Assembly (NCBI GenBank): GCA_951799445.1
Contig: OX637296.1
Coordinates: forward strand, 19,716,001 to 19,780,000
DNA length: 64,000 bases
Origin: Pseudisothecium myosuroides
Lineage: Eukaryota > Streptophyta > Bryopsida > Hypnales > Lembophyllaceae
Direction of reading: 5' to 3'
Shown here: positions 23,915 to 34,840 of the stretch, one piece after another
How positions within the stretch are numbered: position 1 is the first letter of the stretch
How the letters are laid out: each line of letters opens with the position of its first letter
Made by a program: the position numbers and the translations under genes
The notes under the pieces: model-generated
Databases searched by the model: none
What the model saw: the letters and a program-made list of their open reading frames with translations, nothing else
What the model was told of the DNA's origin: nothing

Positions 23915-24244
23915 GTGAGTAATTCACACAATACCAACAAGACGTGTGGTCCCTAGAGAATCACCTAAAAAATCATATATAGAGTATTGAAGAATTTTTT
24001 ATCTACTATAAAGATTAATTTTTTTATTAATAGACTTTACTACTAAAACATTGAAAATAACTATATAGGTGCAAAAGTATAGACTATCTTTAGACTATTT
24101 GTACTAAATGCTTAATATCTAGATGTTTTTAGTTGAAATGGAATCTTTGCAAGCTCTTCTTGTAGGTAGAGGTTGACGTACCGGTATTGGTCATCTCTAA
24201 TGTAGGTTTAAATTCAAATCCGCGTTTCTTTCTTAGTACCGCTT

Positions 24245-24660
24245 AGATGAAAGTCATCCTAATTTGTGGAGATACTTTATTAAGTTGTTGTTGTACATAA
24301 TGGTTGGATTTGGTATTACTAGAATATTTACATATTTTTCTAGAATTAAAAATGTGAAGGTTTGCCCAGTGGTTGACTAAGCCAAAATTGCATTGAATGT
24401 AGTTCAAAATTGAATTTACACGAACAAGGCTATAGATTTTAAGAACACAAAATTTTTAAAAAATCACCATGTCAAGAGAACCTCATTTCAAATCCATTCC
24501 AACAAATTTTACTCAAAAAAATGATAATATTTTGTTTACAATTGAATTTTGAAAGAATTTTGAAATTTTGAAATTTACAAAAGAATATTGATGTTAGCAT
24601 TGGTGAATCTAATCGTACGGATGGAATCTTCTACTCAAAATCTACAACTTTTATTATGGG
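24245..24660 (+). repeat. Dispersed repeat D, end-truncated copy
   Basis: It matches 49640-50012 in inverted orientation, including ATGAAAGTCATC, TTGGATTTGGT, AACCTCATTTCAAATCC and GGTGAATCTAATCGTACGG. The TTAA ends seen in the other copy are not present here. Confidence 0.7.
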
Positions 24661-24753
24661 CCCTGTTGGAAACGTTGATGCTCCCAATGAGGGGAACGCC
24701 GCGGGCCAACGGGAACGGGGGGAACAATCAGAGTTAGGGTTTTAGGCTTTGCG

Positions 24754-25339
24754 ATGAGTGGGAGTTCTGGTTCTCTTTATCGACTGCCCGTTTCAAACTT
24801 GCGATGTGGACTCTGCTTTTCGAATTGGCGATCGAGAAGATGGTTGCGTTGGGAGTCTGCTACATCGCTCAATTCGCGTCGGTTTTTGTATATGCAATTT
24901 ATTCTCTTACGTGGCGTCGTTTATCTATACCTGTGAGAAATTGGCTGATGCCTCTGCAAATTTGGAGATTGCTGAAATTTTGTTACTGAGAAGTATGAAG
25001 ACTTCTTTTGTCCAATTGTCTTTTATAAAATTCGGACCGATCTTTGCTGATGCTGGTAATGTAAATTTTGGCTCCATCCAAATTGTATTTTTCACGATAT
25101 GATAAATTGAATTGGAAATTTTTAAATCACAAGTCCTTTGTAATCACAGAGGGAAGCAAGTACTATACGTTGACATCGAAAAATGTCGGCGTAGTTTTTT
25201 TTTCCGTGGAAGCAGCGTTTTCGTTGTCGCACCAGATCACCTACAAGTTTTTGATGAAGCTGACGACGAAGCCAGTACGTCCTATTCCTTGTTCTTCGGA
25301 ATTTTTCTCGAACTAGGTTGGAGTCAAATTTTGGGCTAA
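24754..25339 (+). other. Gene-like stretch of uncertain coding status
   Basis: GC rises and overlapping plus-strand ORFs of 60-114 codons appear after a TTAGGGTTTTAG-rich leader at about 24735. Two frames overlap and neither shows a known domain. Possible 5' exons of an unidentified gene or a pseudogene; the following 1.1 kb foldback would lie in or after it. Confidence 0.25.
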
Positions 25340-25382
25340 TGCATTTCTTTTCCCAGTTGTAATCTCAGGATTGAATTAAGTG

Positions 25383-26479
25383 CAGGGTGATTGCACGAAA
25401 CACTTAAAGCACTTCGTCACACCCTAGTTTTTTGTTTTTGTTTTTGCCATAACTTCTGTGTTTTAGCTCCACATGACTCAAAATTTATAGGGAAGCTACT
25501 CATAACCATTATACACTTTGCATAATGTTTTGGTAATTTTCAAAAATAATTTACTATTTTTAAACAGCCCCGATAAATTCTCACAATGGGTGATTTAGGG
25601 GGGGTTTGCACTTTTTTTAACCCAAAAAAAACGATTTTTGAGCTGAAATTTGGAGAGAATGGTCTTCTAGTAGACTTATATCTACTGTCCAAAGGATTTT
25701 AAAAAAAACTAATTTTCATGTGGTGTACAAGTCCACAAAGGGAGCTCCTTTCTGCATTTTTTTCCAAAGGTATGAAACATTATTTTGGTGCTTTTTTTGG
25801 TCAAAACCCATCACCTAAAAGTTTTCTCAAATGGAAAATTTTTACTTTGTTTTTAAAAAAAAAAAACTATTTTTTACAAATTAAAATGTCAAAAGTGGTA
25901 TTTTCTTCACCGGTTTTAGGGTGAATTCTATGTCCAAAAAACCGGTGAAGAAAATACCACTTTTGACATTTTAATTTGTAAAAAATAGTTTGTTTGTTTT
26001 TTTAAAAAACTAAAAATTTTCCATTTGAGAAAACTTTTAGGTGATGGGTTTTGACCAAAAAAAGCACCAAAATAATGTTTTATACCTTTGGAAAAAAATG
26101 CAGAAAGGAGCTCCCTTTGTGGACTTGTACACCACATGAAAATTAGTTTTTTTTAAAATCCTTTGGATAGTAGATATAAGTCTACTAGAAGACCATTCTC
26201 TCCAAATTTCAGCTCAAAAATCGTTTTTTTGGGTTAAAAAAAGTGCAAAAAACCCCTAAATCATCCATTGTGAGAATTTATCGGGGCTGTTTAAAAATAG
26301 TAAATTATTTTTGAAAATTACCAAAAAATTATGCAAGGTGTATAATGGTTATGAGTAGCTTCCCTATAAATTTTGAGTCATTTGGAGCTAAAACACAGAA
26401 GTTATGGCAAAAAAAAAATCAAAAACTAGGGTGTGACAAAACGCAACAAATAGTACAGGTGTTTCGTGCAATCACCCTG
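25383..26479. mobile_element. 1.1 kb foldback element (near-perfect palindrome)
   Basis: The left arm 25383-25917 is the inverse of 25938-26479, with a 20-bp spacer and only a few differences by eye. The ends are CAGGGTGATTGCACGAAACAC and its inverse. CAGGG ends are common in hAT elements. The arms differ near the ends by an indel (right arm carries about 9 extra bases). No target duplication is obvious: the flanks are GAATTAAGTG and CAGTGAAATT. Two near-identical 68-residue ORFs on opposite strands are mirror images of each other and not genes. Confidence 0.95.
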
Positions 26480-28136
26480 CAGTGAAATTCAGTCCCCGGA
26501 GTCTGGATTTGGATGGGCCTTGACTTTGAACAATTTACCAAAAGAGGATGAGTTAAACTAGACTGTTTTTTCCTCAAAGTTGATGTGTGAGATATACAGT
26601 TTGAGAGTATTGTTTTTCCACGAAATCAATAACAAAACGCAGTTAATCTGAAATATCCCAGTGTCCTCCGTAATCGTTGGTTCCCCATTGTTGATCTCAG
26701 AGAGTGCAGTGCGAGTTCAAAGGAGAATTGACAAGATCGCATTGTTTTTCCACGAAATCAGTAACAAAACGCAGTTAATCTGAAATATCCCAGCGTCCTC
26801 CGTAATCTTTGGTTCCCCATTGTTGATCTCAAAGAGTACAGTGCGAGTTCAAAGGAGAATTGACAAGATCGCAAGAGTCGTTAGCCAGTAATTATTCCAA
26901 AATAATCGAATCTGAAATATTCCGGCGTTCTTGGTAATCTTGCCCTCATAGTGTCTGTGTATGGACGCATCTTACGGTAGGGGCTTAGAGGTTTCGACAT
27001 GGGGTTTGTGCGAAGCATTGAAATTCAGCGTGGTGATGGATGTCTATGTATTTCTGGTGCTCTGGATTCTGTTATTTCTCTTCTTCGTTGTGTCGATAGG
27101 GCTTTGCGCTTGCTAAAGGAAGAGCAGCGTCATGTTTCATATAGCATAGAGTATAATTATTAAGTTTTTAATCTCTTAGCCTGCTTTGTTCAATGCCTTG
27201 GAGGAGGAATTATCAGGAGAATATATCCTGTGTTATTATACTAGACGCAAATTCTGTACTACTACAATAAAATAAGCAGAGGTCATCGCTGGATACTCTT
27301 CCAAACCCTAAATGTGTAACGTTCACTTTGAATTGGTTTCTCTTATAAGACAACATTCTCAATTGATTGTAATAACGGTCTGTTTCGTGTCCAGATAGTG
27401 CTGACAAAATGGATCTTGCAGGTAATTAATTGAGAGCATTGCCCCTGTCGACGAGTTTGTAATTAAAGAGGGCAAATAAGTACTCAAAGAGCACCTGCAA
27501 TTTGTATTTGGTCTCCTCTCATGGGTTAATGTTGACAGTCACTGCCATATTTTAGCAAGCTTACACCTGCGAATGAGGCTCGGTTGGGGTAATATAGAGC
27601 ATCCTTTTTTCAGTCGATCAGAATTGGAGGTATTCTCTCTAACCAATTCAAATGACCGGTGCTGTTGTCATGACGTCTGCGACCCTCGGAGGTCTGTTGC
27701 ATCTCGTCCTGATTACTGGGGTTTGCTTGTGTGGGGAAGCCCCAATGTGGAAATTCACCAAATGCACCAACTGCACGGATATATGCACCAACTGCAAACC
27801 TACAAAGTACAAACAAGGTTGCATTAATTAAGTGCCAACGAGTTTGGAACCACGAGCTATGTTGCGAATAAATTTGTGGACTGGCGTGCTGAAATTCTAA
27901 TTGGTGATGGGGCTCATTCTCCTTTGCAGTCGACTGCAGGGAATGAACGACGCACATGTGTGGCCGCTGATGGTTGCGCTGAAGTATGAATTCGACATTT
28001 CTTTATCGATTTGGTTGCATCCTCCAGGAGAATCTTATTCTTTCTGAAGTATGCGAATAGTTCCTGTGTTTCCATGTACGCTTAAAGTGCTTGTGTGAGG
28101 CAGATTGCTGTTGGGGATTAAAGTTAGAGGAAGACA
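26480..28136. other. Intergenic with 132-bp tandem duplication
   Basis: A 132-base unit beginning ATTGTTTTTCCACGAAATCA is present twice (26609-26872), differing at a few positions. The stretch after 26930 has gene-like composition and a 54-codon ORF from 27000 (MGFVRSIEIQRGDGCLCISG), with no recognisable domain. Confidence 0.5.
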
Positions 28137-28527
28137 ATGGACACTGCTTGCGATCATAATGCTCTAAACGACCGGTAGGTTCTTATGTATTTTCAAGGTA
28201 GCTCGGAGATGAAAGTGACTTCCAATTTGTGGATATCCACCAATGGACTCATGAACTTACCCTGTGCTCGACCCTGTGTACAAACTCAGCTATCTTTTGG
28301 TTTTACTAGAGCTTTCTGAATTTGGTGACAGATATGTATCAAGGAATATCCCATGTGTACATTGGGCAGTGTGTCTTTTTAATGGAGTATTTGAATATTT
28401 ATTTTTGCCTATGCTGACTTGATTTTGCAGATATATTAGTGCATGCGAAAGGTATGGCACAAGTCCTAATGGTGTTATCTCCGCAACCTTGGACAAGGCG
28501 AGTTTGCAGTTCTTGCATCTCAAATAA
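28137..28527 (+). CDS. Short two-exon gene or fragment, possibly LRR-family N-terminus
   Basis: Model: exon 1 28137-28174 (donor GTAGGT), exon 2 28431-28527 (acceptor TTTGCAG); phases 2 and 1 fit, giving 44 residues. The product reads MDTACDHNALND, then RYISACERYGTSPNGVISAT and LDKASLQFLHLK. The ISACERYGTSPN...L.KA pattern resembles the N-terminus of plant NLRC3/ribonuclease-inhibitor-like leucine-rich-repeat proteins, in which this segment precedes the repeats. No LRR units were found downstream in the next kilobase, so this is a truncated copy or the 5' end of a gene with long introns. The assignment rests on a short stretch and is tentative. Confidence 0.3.
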
Positions 28528-29833
28528 CTTCACTTGTTGTTGGTCATGCGTAGAAGAAAGGAATAACGAAATTCTTCTTGAGAGTTCAAGTCTGATTTGT
28601 AATGATTTTTTTGGTATACATATGATTTAACTTCTTCTTTTTTCGGTTTTCTAATTATGTCAAATTCTTCCCATGGTGATTGGGCTCCAACATGATGTAC
28701 TGTTTCTCTTGCGCTTCTACTAGTGATGTCTAGTGCGCCCAATTTGCAGAGTGATACATCAAAAACAGAGAGTGTGGTTTTTAGCATTATTTGTGTTGGC
28801 CTGCAAGGAAAGATTCGTGTTTAACCTATCACTCAGAATGGATAATGCTTTGATCGATTCTCTTGGGATTGTAGAGGAAATCTGAAGAGTCGAGTTTTAT
28901 TTGCTACCCAATATGGCAGCTTTGAACTTAGCATACGAAGAAGGAGAAACAAACTCGAATGCTTATTTTGGATGAGCTCCAAGATACTGACATGGAACCT
29001 CTCATTGAGTCGAAAGATCAGATTTAGATGTAGTGGATGTTGTATATAGGAACAAAGATTCGAATTTAAGTTGGTCACTGCTAATTCAAGTCATGCAAGT
29101 CAGTTAGCGCCGAGTCAGTACATGACTGATCAACAAAGCTAAATTTGCTTAGCTAGAATATAATTAGCTCTGTAGATCGACTGGCCAAGAGCAGTACTGC
29201 ATGTAACAACGAGTTTTTATATGTACTTGGGATGGAGTGATTTTCAATGTTCTAGAGATAAAGACTACTAATAAAAAAAAATTAATCTTTATTATAGGTT
29301 CCAATCAAAAAAATTAATCTTCAATATTTGGAGTATGATTTTGTAGGTGATTCTCTAGGGCCCACACGTCTTGTTTTTATATTAATTCCAAAATATGTCT
29401 CCAAATAAGTCTTTATGATGATTTTTTCTGAAATTTGTCACCTGAAACAGAATGCCAAAGCGCTAAGGTGCTATCTGACACATGAACACTTCTATTTGAA
29501 AGTTTTAATGTCCCTGCAGATTTTATGTCAACCTTCCCGTTGTCCTCCAGGTTATCACCAATGTTCATCTTTCAGTCTTTTGAAGCTCAAACGCGTTTGG
29601 TATTGGAGTTGGCCCTCCCTTTCTTATCCTTCCCTTTGGAATGCTTCGAAGGGTGTGATGAAATGATTCCATATTTGATGATATGGAATCACTTGAAACT
29701 GGAATGTCTGGAAGATCTCAGTCCCATTTACATTCAACTTCTGTTGCATTTGTTACAAAAGCATGACCCACGGCCTATCGAAGATGAAAATGGTAGCTTG
29801 TCTTTGGAACAAACTCAGTCCACTAAACCCCTC
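28528..29833. other. Intergenic with one 103-codon ORF
   Basis: The plus-strand ORF 29525-29836 (MSTFPLSSRL..., with LECFEGCDEM and a Leu-rich middle) has no recognised domain and ends just where a MITE begins. Elsewhere only short ORFs are seen. Confidence 0.35.
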
Positions 29834-30165
29834 TAAGGTAGGAGGTCTTGAAATTGCTCAGTTAAGAGCTGAAACTGAATTTTGGGGAGGTGAAACGCCT
29901 CAAAATATTTTTCAGTGAATTTTCCTTGAAAGAAAAGAGGAATTGGCATCTAACCCGAGTCGTTTCATATTTTTTGGAATTTTCTAGAATTAGTTATGAA
30001 ATTTTGAAGTTGAAGTGGCATACGGCTCTGAAATCGCCCACCCCCTAAAATGTGCACTATTTGTACATCGCTAAAGGCTATGAAAAAGCAACATGTACAA
30101 ACAATGTACATTTGAGTAGGGTGGGCGATTTTAGAGCCTGTGCAATTTCAAGACCTCCTATTTTA
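29834..30165. mobile_element. TA-flanked MITE, family F
   Basis: TAAGGTAGGAGGTCTTG at the left and AAGACCTCCTATTTTA at the right are inverted repeats. The interior (GGAATTGGCATCTAACCCGA, GAATTAGTTATGAAATTTTG) matches copies at 44298, 48649 (inverted), 55000 and 61343 (inverted). Confidence 0.8.
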
Positions 30166-30740
30166 TCACTTTCTACCTAATGATGTTGTTTTTTGCCCAT
30201 GACTAGAAATTGTTCTTTCATCAACATTAGGAGGCTTCTTTGCTTTCAGTCGTCCAGCCAATCGATAATAAATGGCCGTGTGATCCGTGAGGGCATCAAC
30301 TGCCTGTTGTGTACCCATGGTGGAGAGATCTGCAATAGAAGATTTTAGAAAAATCATTGATACAAGCCTAAGAGCAGATAATTACATAAACGTGACATAC
30401 CAGCTAGTATTGCAGTATATAAGACAGTTGAATCTTGAAAATGAGAGCAAATCAAAAAGTATCTCTATCAATAAGATACAATTTTGTAAGATCTCTGATT
30501 CAAGTTAAACATATCGAACAGGAATTTTTACCCAGCAAATTCAATTAAGGTAGTAGCCCACTTCAATTCTTTTAGAAAGATGCGCAGCTGATGTACACTA
30601 GAAAAAACTAAACCCCAAGTGAGATATTTTAATACATTGTCTGCTTGAGATATATGGGAGCACCCGTTGCAGGTCAAGGAAGAAGAGGGAAAAACAGACC
30701 AAAGGGGCATTTGCACAATTTGTATTGTACAGTACAACAA
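30166..30740 (-). CDS. Possible exons of an unidentified gene
   Basis: Two minus-strand blocks have coding character. The lower one follows a good acceptor (TATTGCAG) near 30330 and reads DLSTMGTQQAVDALTDHTAI then YYRLAGRLKAKK, stopping at 30166. The upper one, about 30528-30680, reads SHISQADNVLKYLTWGLVFS, then HQLRIFLKELKWATTLIEFA. A splice joining them directly does not fit in phase, so the model is incomplete. No family is recognised. Confidence 0.3.
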
Positions 30741-30995
30741 AGTAGAAGTCTGAACTCTCTTCTACAAAAAGTGTATCGCTAAAGGCAGATGGTCAATGTT
30801 ACGCTCTTCAGCTGTATGTATGTTACAATGGCTGCAAAATGCCGCGTAGAGATCATCAAATAGTTCGATGCTGGTAGAGGAGTGTCAAAGAGATTCACGA
30901 TTTCAGCCAAATCTTTCAAAAATCAGCCCTTCATGATTTTTAACCTACAAAGTCCCGCCTCAAAGTATTGGGCCCTTTGCAACTGTTTCAAATCT

Positions 30996-31368
30996 TAAGG
31001 TAGAAACACCCAAAAGCGTCCCTGTACCTAATCTTTGTTCCTAGATGGACATTAAACCATCCCTAGACTTCCAATGAATGGTCTTTGACATGTGTCATAA
31101 AATTTTCTCCTCTCTTCACTGTGATTGGATAAGTGTTGAATTTGTCAGAATTCAGATTTGGCTCCACCTACAAGATGGTTCCAGTGGTCTAGGGGCCTGC
31201 AACTTTGAAAATTTATAGAAAATACATGCCAAGTCCGAAAAATCTAATTTGTTTTCTGGAAATTCATGATTTTCTCTCGCTAACACCACAAAAATATTAA
31301 TTTTTTGAAATGGTGCCTACAAGTATGCTGAGTTCCTTATTTTGACGATTTTGGGTGCTTCCACCTTA
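30996..31368. mobile_element. TA-flanked MITE, family E
   Basis: TAAGGTAGAAACACCCAAAA at the left and TTTTGGGTGCTTCCACCTTA at the right are inverted repeats about 25 bp long within TA. It shares an ACATGTGTCATAA phrase with copies at 46479 and 61721, and ends with the 19086 fragment. Confidence 0.85.
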
Positions 31369-31423
31369 GTGCCCAAATCTTCTCCATTCTCAGGGCACGA
31401 GTATTAAACTCTGACACTCCTAT

Positions 31424-32433
31424 TTAATTTGTTTTCTGAGGATGACTTTTGGAATAGGATCCCCTTTCACGAACATTAGGGAAAAACTCAGAGCAACCAA
31501 CTTTTGCTCGACGTCCACCCAAAACCCAAGTGATAAAACCTAACATTGTCCACATTGAGAACCAGAAGAGAATCCCTAAGCGTCCCACTCCTCGAGTTAA
31601 ATCTTCTTGTTCTACTAATTCATATTTTTCCTCGTCAGGAGTCTTCGCATCCGGTGGCCCAAAGAGGACCTTCATTACTTCCTCTTTTACCTACATCCAC
31701 AAGCGGAAAGCAATGAGTAAGAAAATTCAAAATAAGGAAATGCTGGTTGGCTTTGTGTGCACTCTGCTGCCATACTCACTACGCTGTGATCTCAAGTTAA
31801 GAGGCGTGTTACAGAATTGAGCACAAACTCTCAATTCAAGTGGAATTGAGTCATCTTTGTTACCAGAACCTCTTATACCCCGAGTTTCGGTTCGATACCA
31901 CAAATGACCTGTTCGATTGGTGATACTCACACGATTGATATTTTGAAAGAGGGATCCACAAATGCAACCCTAAAATGATGCACACTTGCCTTCCCCTAAA
32001 TGCTTGGCAAACATGACAGTGACCCTTACCCTAACCAAAGACAGCGACCACATAACATTTTTATACATGCACAAACTGTGAAGAAGCTAACAAATCAAAA
32101 GAATGAAACACCTCACACACTAGATATTCCGAAAGAGGGATCTACGAGTGTAAACCTAAAATGAGGCACTCTTGCCTTACGGAATGCTGGACAAACATAA
32201 CAGCAACCCTAATTCAAGACAATGATCTTATTACATTTCTGAGCACGAACTATGAAGGAACTGTGAATTGGTAAAATCAATACGTTAGACCTCATAGATT
32301 GAGATTTTTTGTCTTCCTTCCGATGGACCGCAGCAACGTCCATGCTCAGACGCTTCAGGGTGTAACTGCTGCGAGGCGGAGCTTGAAGCTCATAACCACA
32401 AATGTTCATACCCATCTCCTGTTTGATTTTCAT
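31424..32433 (-). CDS. Possible small single-pass membrane protein gene
   Basis: Candidate exons: 5' exon with ATG at 32433 (MKIKQEMGMNICGYELQAPP, SYTLKRLSMDVAAVHRKEDK) and a phase-0 GTATTG donor near 32284; 3' exon from about 31690 after a GATGTAG acceptor (VKEEVMKVLFGPPDAKTPDE ... ) to the stop at 31424. The 3' exon contains one hydrophobic segment, RLGILFWFSMWTMLGFITWV, followed by basic residues. The joined product would be about 140 residues. Other exons could lie between. I do not recognise the family, and the short 5' exon is not well supported. Confidence 0.35.
31931..32235 (+). repeat. Two diverged copies of a ~120-bp unit, 187 bp apart
   Basis: GATATTTTGAAAGAGGGATC near 31937 and GATATTCCGAAAGAGGGATC near 32123 each continue through CCTAAAATGA, CTTGCCTT and ACAAACAT. 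They lie in the putative intron of the membrane-protein gene. Confidence 0.7.
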
Positions 32434-33833
32434 TTTCGAATCAGCAACGATGGTCTTCTCCGTCTTTGCAATCTCAATCTGCCTCCAGTCCTTGTCAATC
32501 CGACGAAACCTTCTGACGATCGGTTCACGAATTCAAGCAATCGCAGCAGCAAACTTAGGGTTTCGTTCCGCCGTTCCCGCGTTCCCTCGGAGTTCCCGAG
32601 ACGTTCCCGCGATATCCCGAAGTTCCCGACTTTCAGGGGAGCGTCAGCGTTTCCTGTAGGGGACCTTAAAAAGGTTGATTTCCACAGTGACCAACCTTTC
32701 CTTTTGGGATTAAAGGCGCGGTTTTTTGCATACTTAGCTTTTCCAAAATTAGCCCTAGGCTCTCATATTTTGCTACATTTTTTCATACATTTAAATAGAA
32801 TTTTATTTATTTTATTTTTCAGAGATGCAATCACGTGTTTTCTAGAAGTTCTTAAATTTTTCAGATTTTTTTAAGGGAATTTTGAAATTATTGTGAATTG
32901 TTTAAAGAGAAAATGAAGAAAATTCATATCAAATACAAAATATGCTTAAAAAATCAATTTTTTTGGCACGGCATATATTATAGTAAAGAACATCATCGTA
33001 TGATCCAAAAGTACATGTCATTCTAAAATTAGAAAATCAATAGATTGTGGTTATAGCTCGGTCCAATTTTCAAATTGTAATAAAATGTTGAATTTTACGA
33101 ACTTTTCAGTATATCAAAATGGAGTAGAAACTAGGCCAAATAAGCTTCATTTCATTAGTTGAACTCAAATTCAAGAAAGACAATTTCCATGCCTAAAATT
33201 TAGGTCAAGAGCAAGATGGTAGGAATTGCTAAAATACACTATGAAAGCATGTTTTGTGATTTATTTTTCTAGCATCTTCAACTTATGTAGATAAATCAAT
33301 AATACCCATCAATGAGGAAATTTCCACCAGTGCATACTAGAAATACACTCAAAGAACTCTCTAAAATAATTGGATGAAAAATTGCAATCTGATATCCTCT
33401 ACTGGTCATTCAAAATCATCCAAAAGTCACTTTTAAGTACCGTGGTCCTTTAAGGGTTGAAACAAGACTTTGTAGGGTTGCTTTTAAATAGAGGTGCAAT
33501 TATGTTGTTACCTTTCTCATCCATCCTTCTCTCTAATCTCTTTGCTTTCACATATGTATTTTATGACATAAGAAATAATTGTCTTTGAATAATTCTTGAG
33601 ACTTTTCATAATATCAACCTATTACAATTTGCTGGTTGTTTACAAATATATTAAACTTCAAGTTCCCAAAAAATTCTTGCTAAAATGAAGAGAAATCCTT
33701 TTCCAATTGCCAACAATATTCAATAAAAAAATGAAAAGTATATGTATAATAGGAACCATGCTTAGATAGTTATTTGGATACTCAATTCAAGACAAAGTCA
33801 CTCTAGATTTTGTACACACTTTGTTAAATTTGC
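32434..33833. other. Intergenic; upstream region then AT-rich DNA with MITE fragments
   Basis: A GC-rich stretch to about 32660 contains repeated CGTTCCCGCG and GTTCCCGA words. A fragment like the right end of family A lies at 32668-32716 (GATTTCCACAGTGACCAACC). A CCTTTAAGGGTTGAAAC terminus is visible near 33450. Confidence 0.4.
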
Positions 33834-34199
33834 AAACATTGTTGCGGACACGAAATATCTAATGGATGATAGAAAATCTTTCTATATAAGACAAAAGTAC
33901 AAATGTTCATCCTTAGAATTGTGTGTAAAAAGGGGAGATCTTGCATACTAGTCTGACCTCCGATGAGTGCTCTTGGGTTTTCTTAACCCTTAAAGGATGT
34001 TGAGGACCAAAATTGTTCAATGAATGACTTCATTGTTCATTATAGAAACAAAGAATGCACCAATTGGTCCAATAATCAGAGCAGTTTAGGTGACTACCTT
34101 GGTCATAGGGGGCCATGTCCTTTAAGGGTTAAGCAAATGATTCACAAAGTTCTAAAAAGGATGATTTCCATAGTAACTAGTCGTGTGTTCCAGGGTTAA
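33834..34199 (+). mobile_element. Family A TTAA MITE carrying a nested family B element
   Basis: The left half runs from TTAA at 33834 through GGATGATAGAAAATC and CCGATGAGTGCTCTTGGG. It is interrupted by family B at 33983-34132, then resumes with a GATTTCCATAGTAACTAGTC stretch and ends CCAGGGTTAA. Compared with the uninterrupted copy at 55028, the two halves join into one ~220-bp element. Confidence 0.75.
33983..34132 (-). mobile_element. TTAA-flanked MITE, family B (nested)
   Basis: TTAACCCTTAAAGGATGT at the left and CATGTCCTTTAAGGGTTAA at the right are almost perfect inverted repeats within TTAA. This is the best-preserved family B copy in the window. Confidence 0.9.
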
Positions 34200-34418
34200 C
34201 AGTCTAACATTATAATTCTAAAATTCTAAAGACACCAAACTCTTGTAAGTAGATTACATAAAAAAATGAATGTAATATTTGGAAATCATTAACCAAAAAA
34301 AAACATTTCTGGAGCTACAAAATGTACAAATTCTACGTACATGGAATAAGCTCTCATAGAGCAGAATGGCAATCAAATCCAACTATAGTCAGATGAAACT
34401 AAGTTATAATTCACACAT

Positions 34419-34585
34419 GCATAACATTCAGTAGCACGTTTTGATGTTGCCTTGGTTCTACAGTGATGGTGTGCCTCTACATCCTCCACTTGTCTAATTC
34501 ATCAGTAGTTACTGATGAAGCACTCTTGGGGTGTGGAATATACCACACCATCACTGTACAGGTAACTTACTGAATGTTATGTGCT
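34419..34585. repeat. Three-tier nested hairpin downstream of the lipoxygenase
   Basis: Three inverted pairs share nearly the same centre (about 34508): outer GCATAACATTCAGTA with TACTGAATGTTATGTGC; middle TACAGTGATGGTGTG (34459-34473) with its perfect inverse at 34544-34558; inner TTCATCAGTA with its perfect inverse (34498-34519). It starts about 255 bp past the lipoxygenase stop codon, so it may lie in the 3' UTR or just beyond. It could be a small MITE or a structured RNA. Confidence 0.8.
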
Positions 34586-34840
34586 CCAAAAGTTTAATAT
34601 CCCATAATAACACTTGCATACACTATTCCAAAAGAAAGCCAGGCTCCAAAACTATGCAGTAGAAGTTCCATACTTCCATAGTAGCACCAGGCTGCTAACT
34701 GACTTGAGGCGACCACTGAGTGACCATGAGGCGGCGAATAATGGTTGCACTATAATATCCCCTCACCCACTCTAATAAGTATAATCTTATATTCACAACT
34801 ACCGGTATACACTATTCGAAGAATCAGACACCCACACTAA

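Noticed and set aside
25718..26137. Two near-identical 68-69 residue ORFs on opposite strands
   Set aside because: They are mirror images produced by the palindrome and carry no domain.
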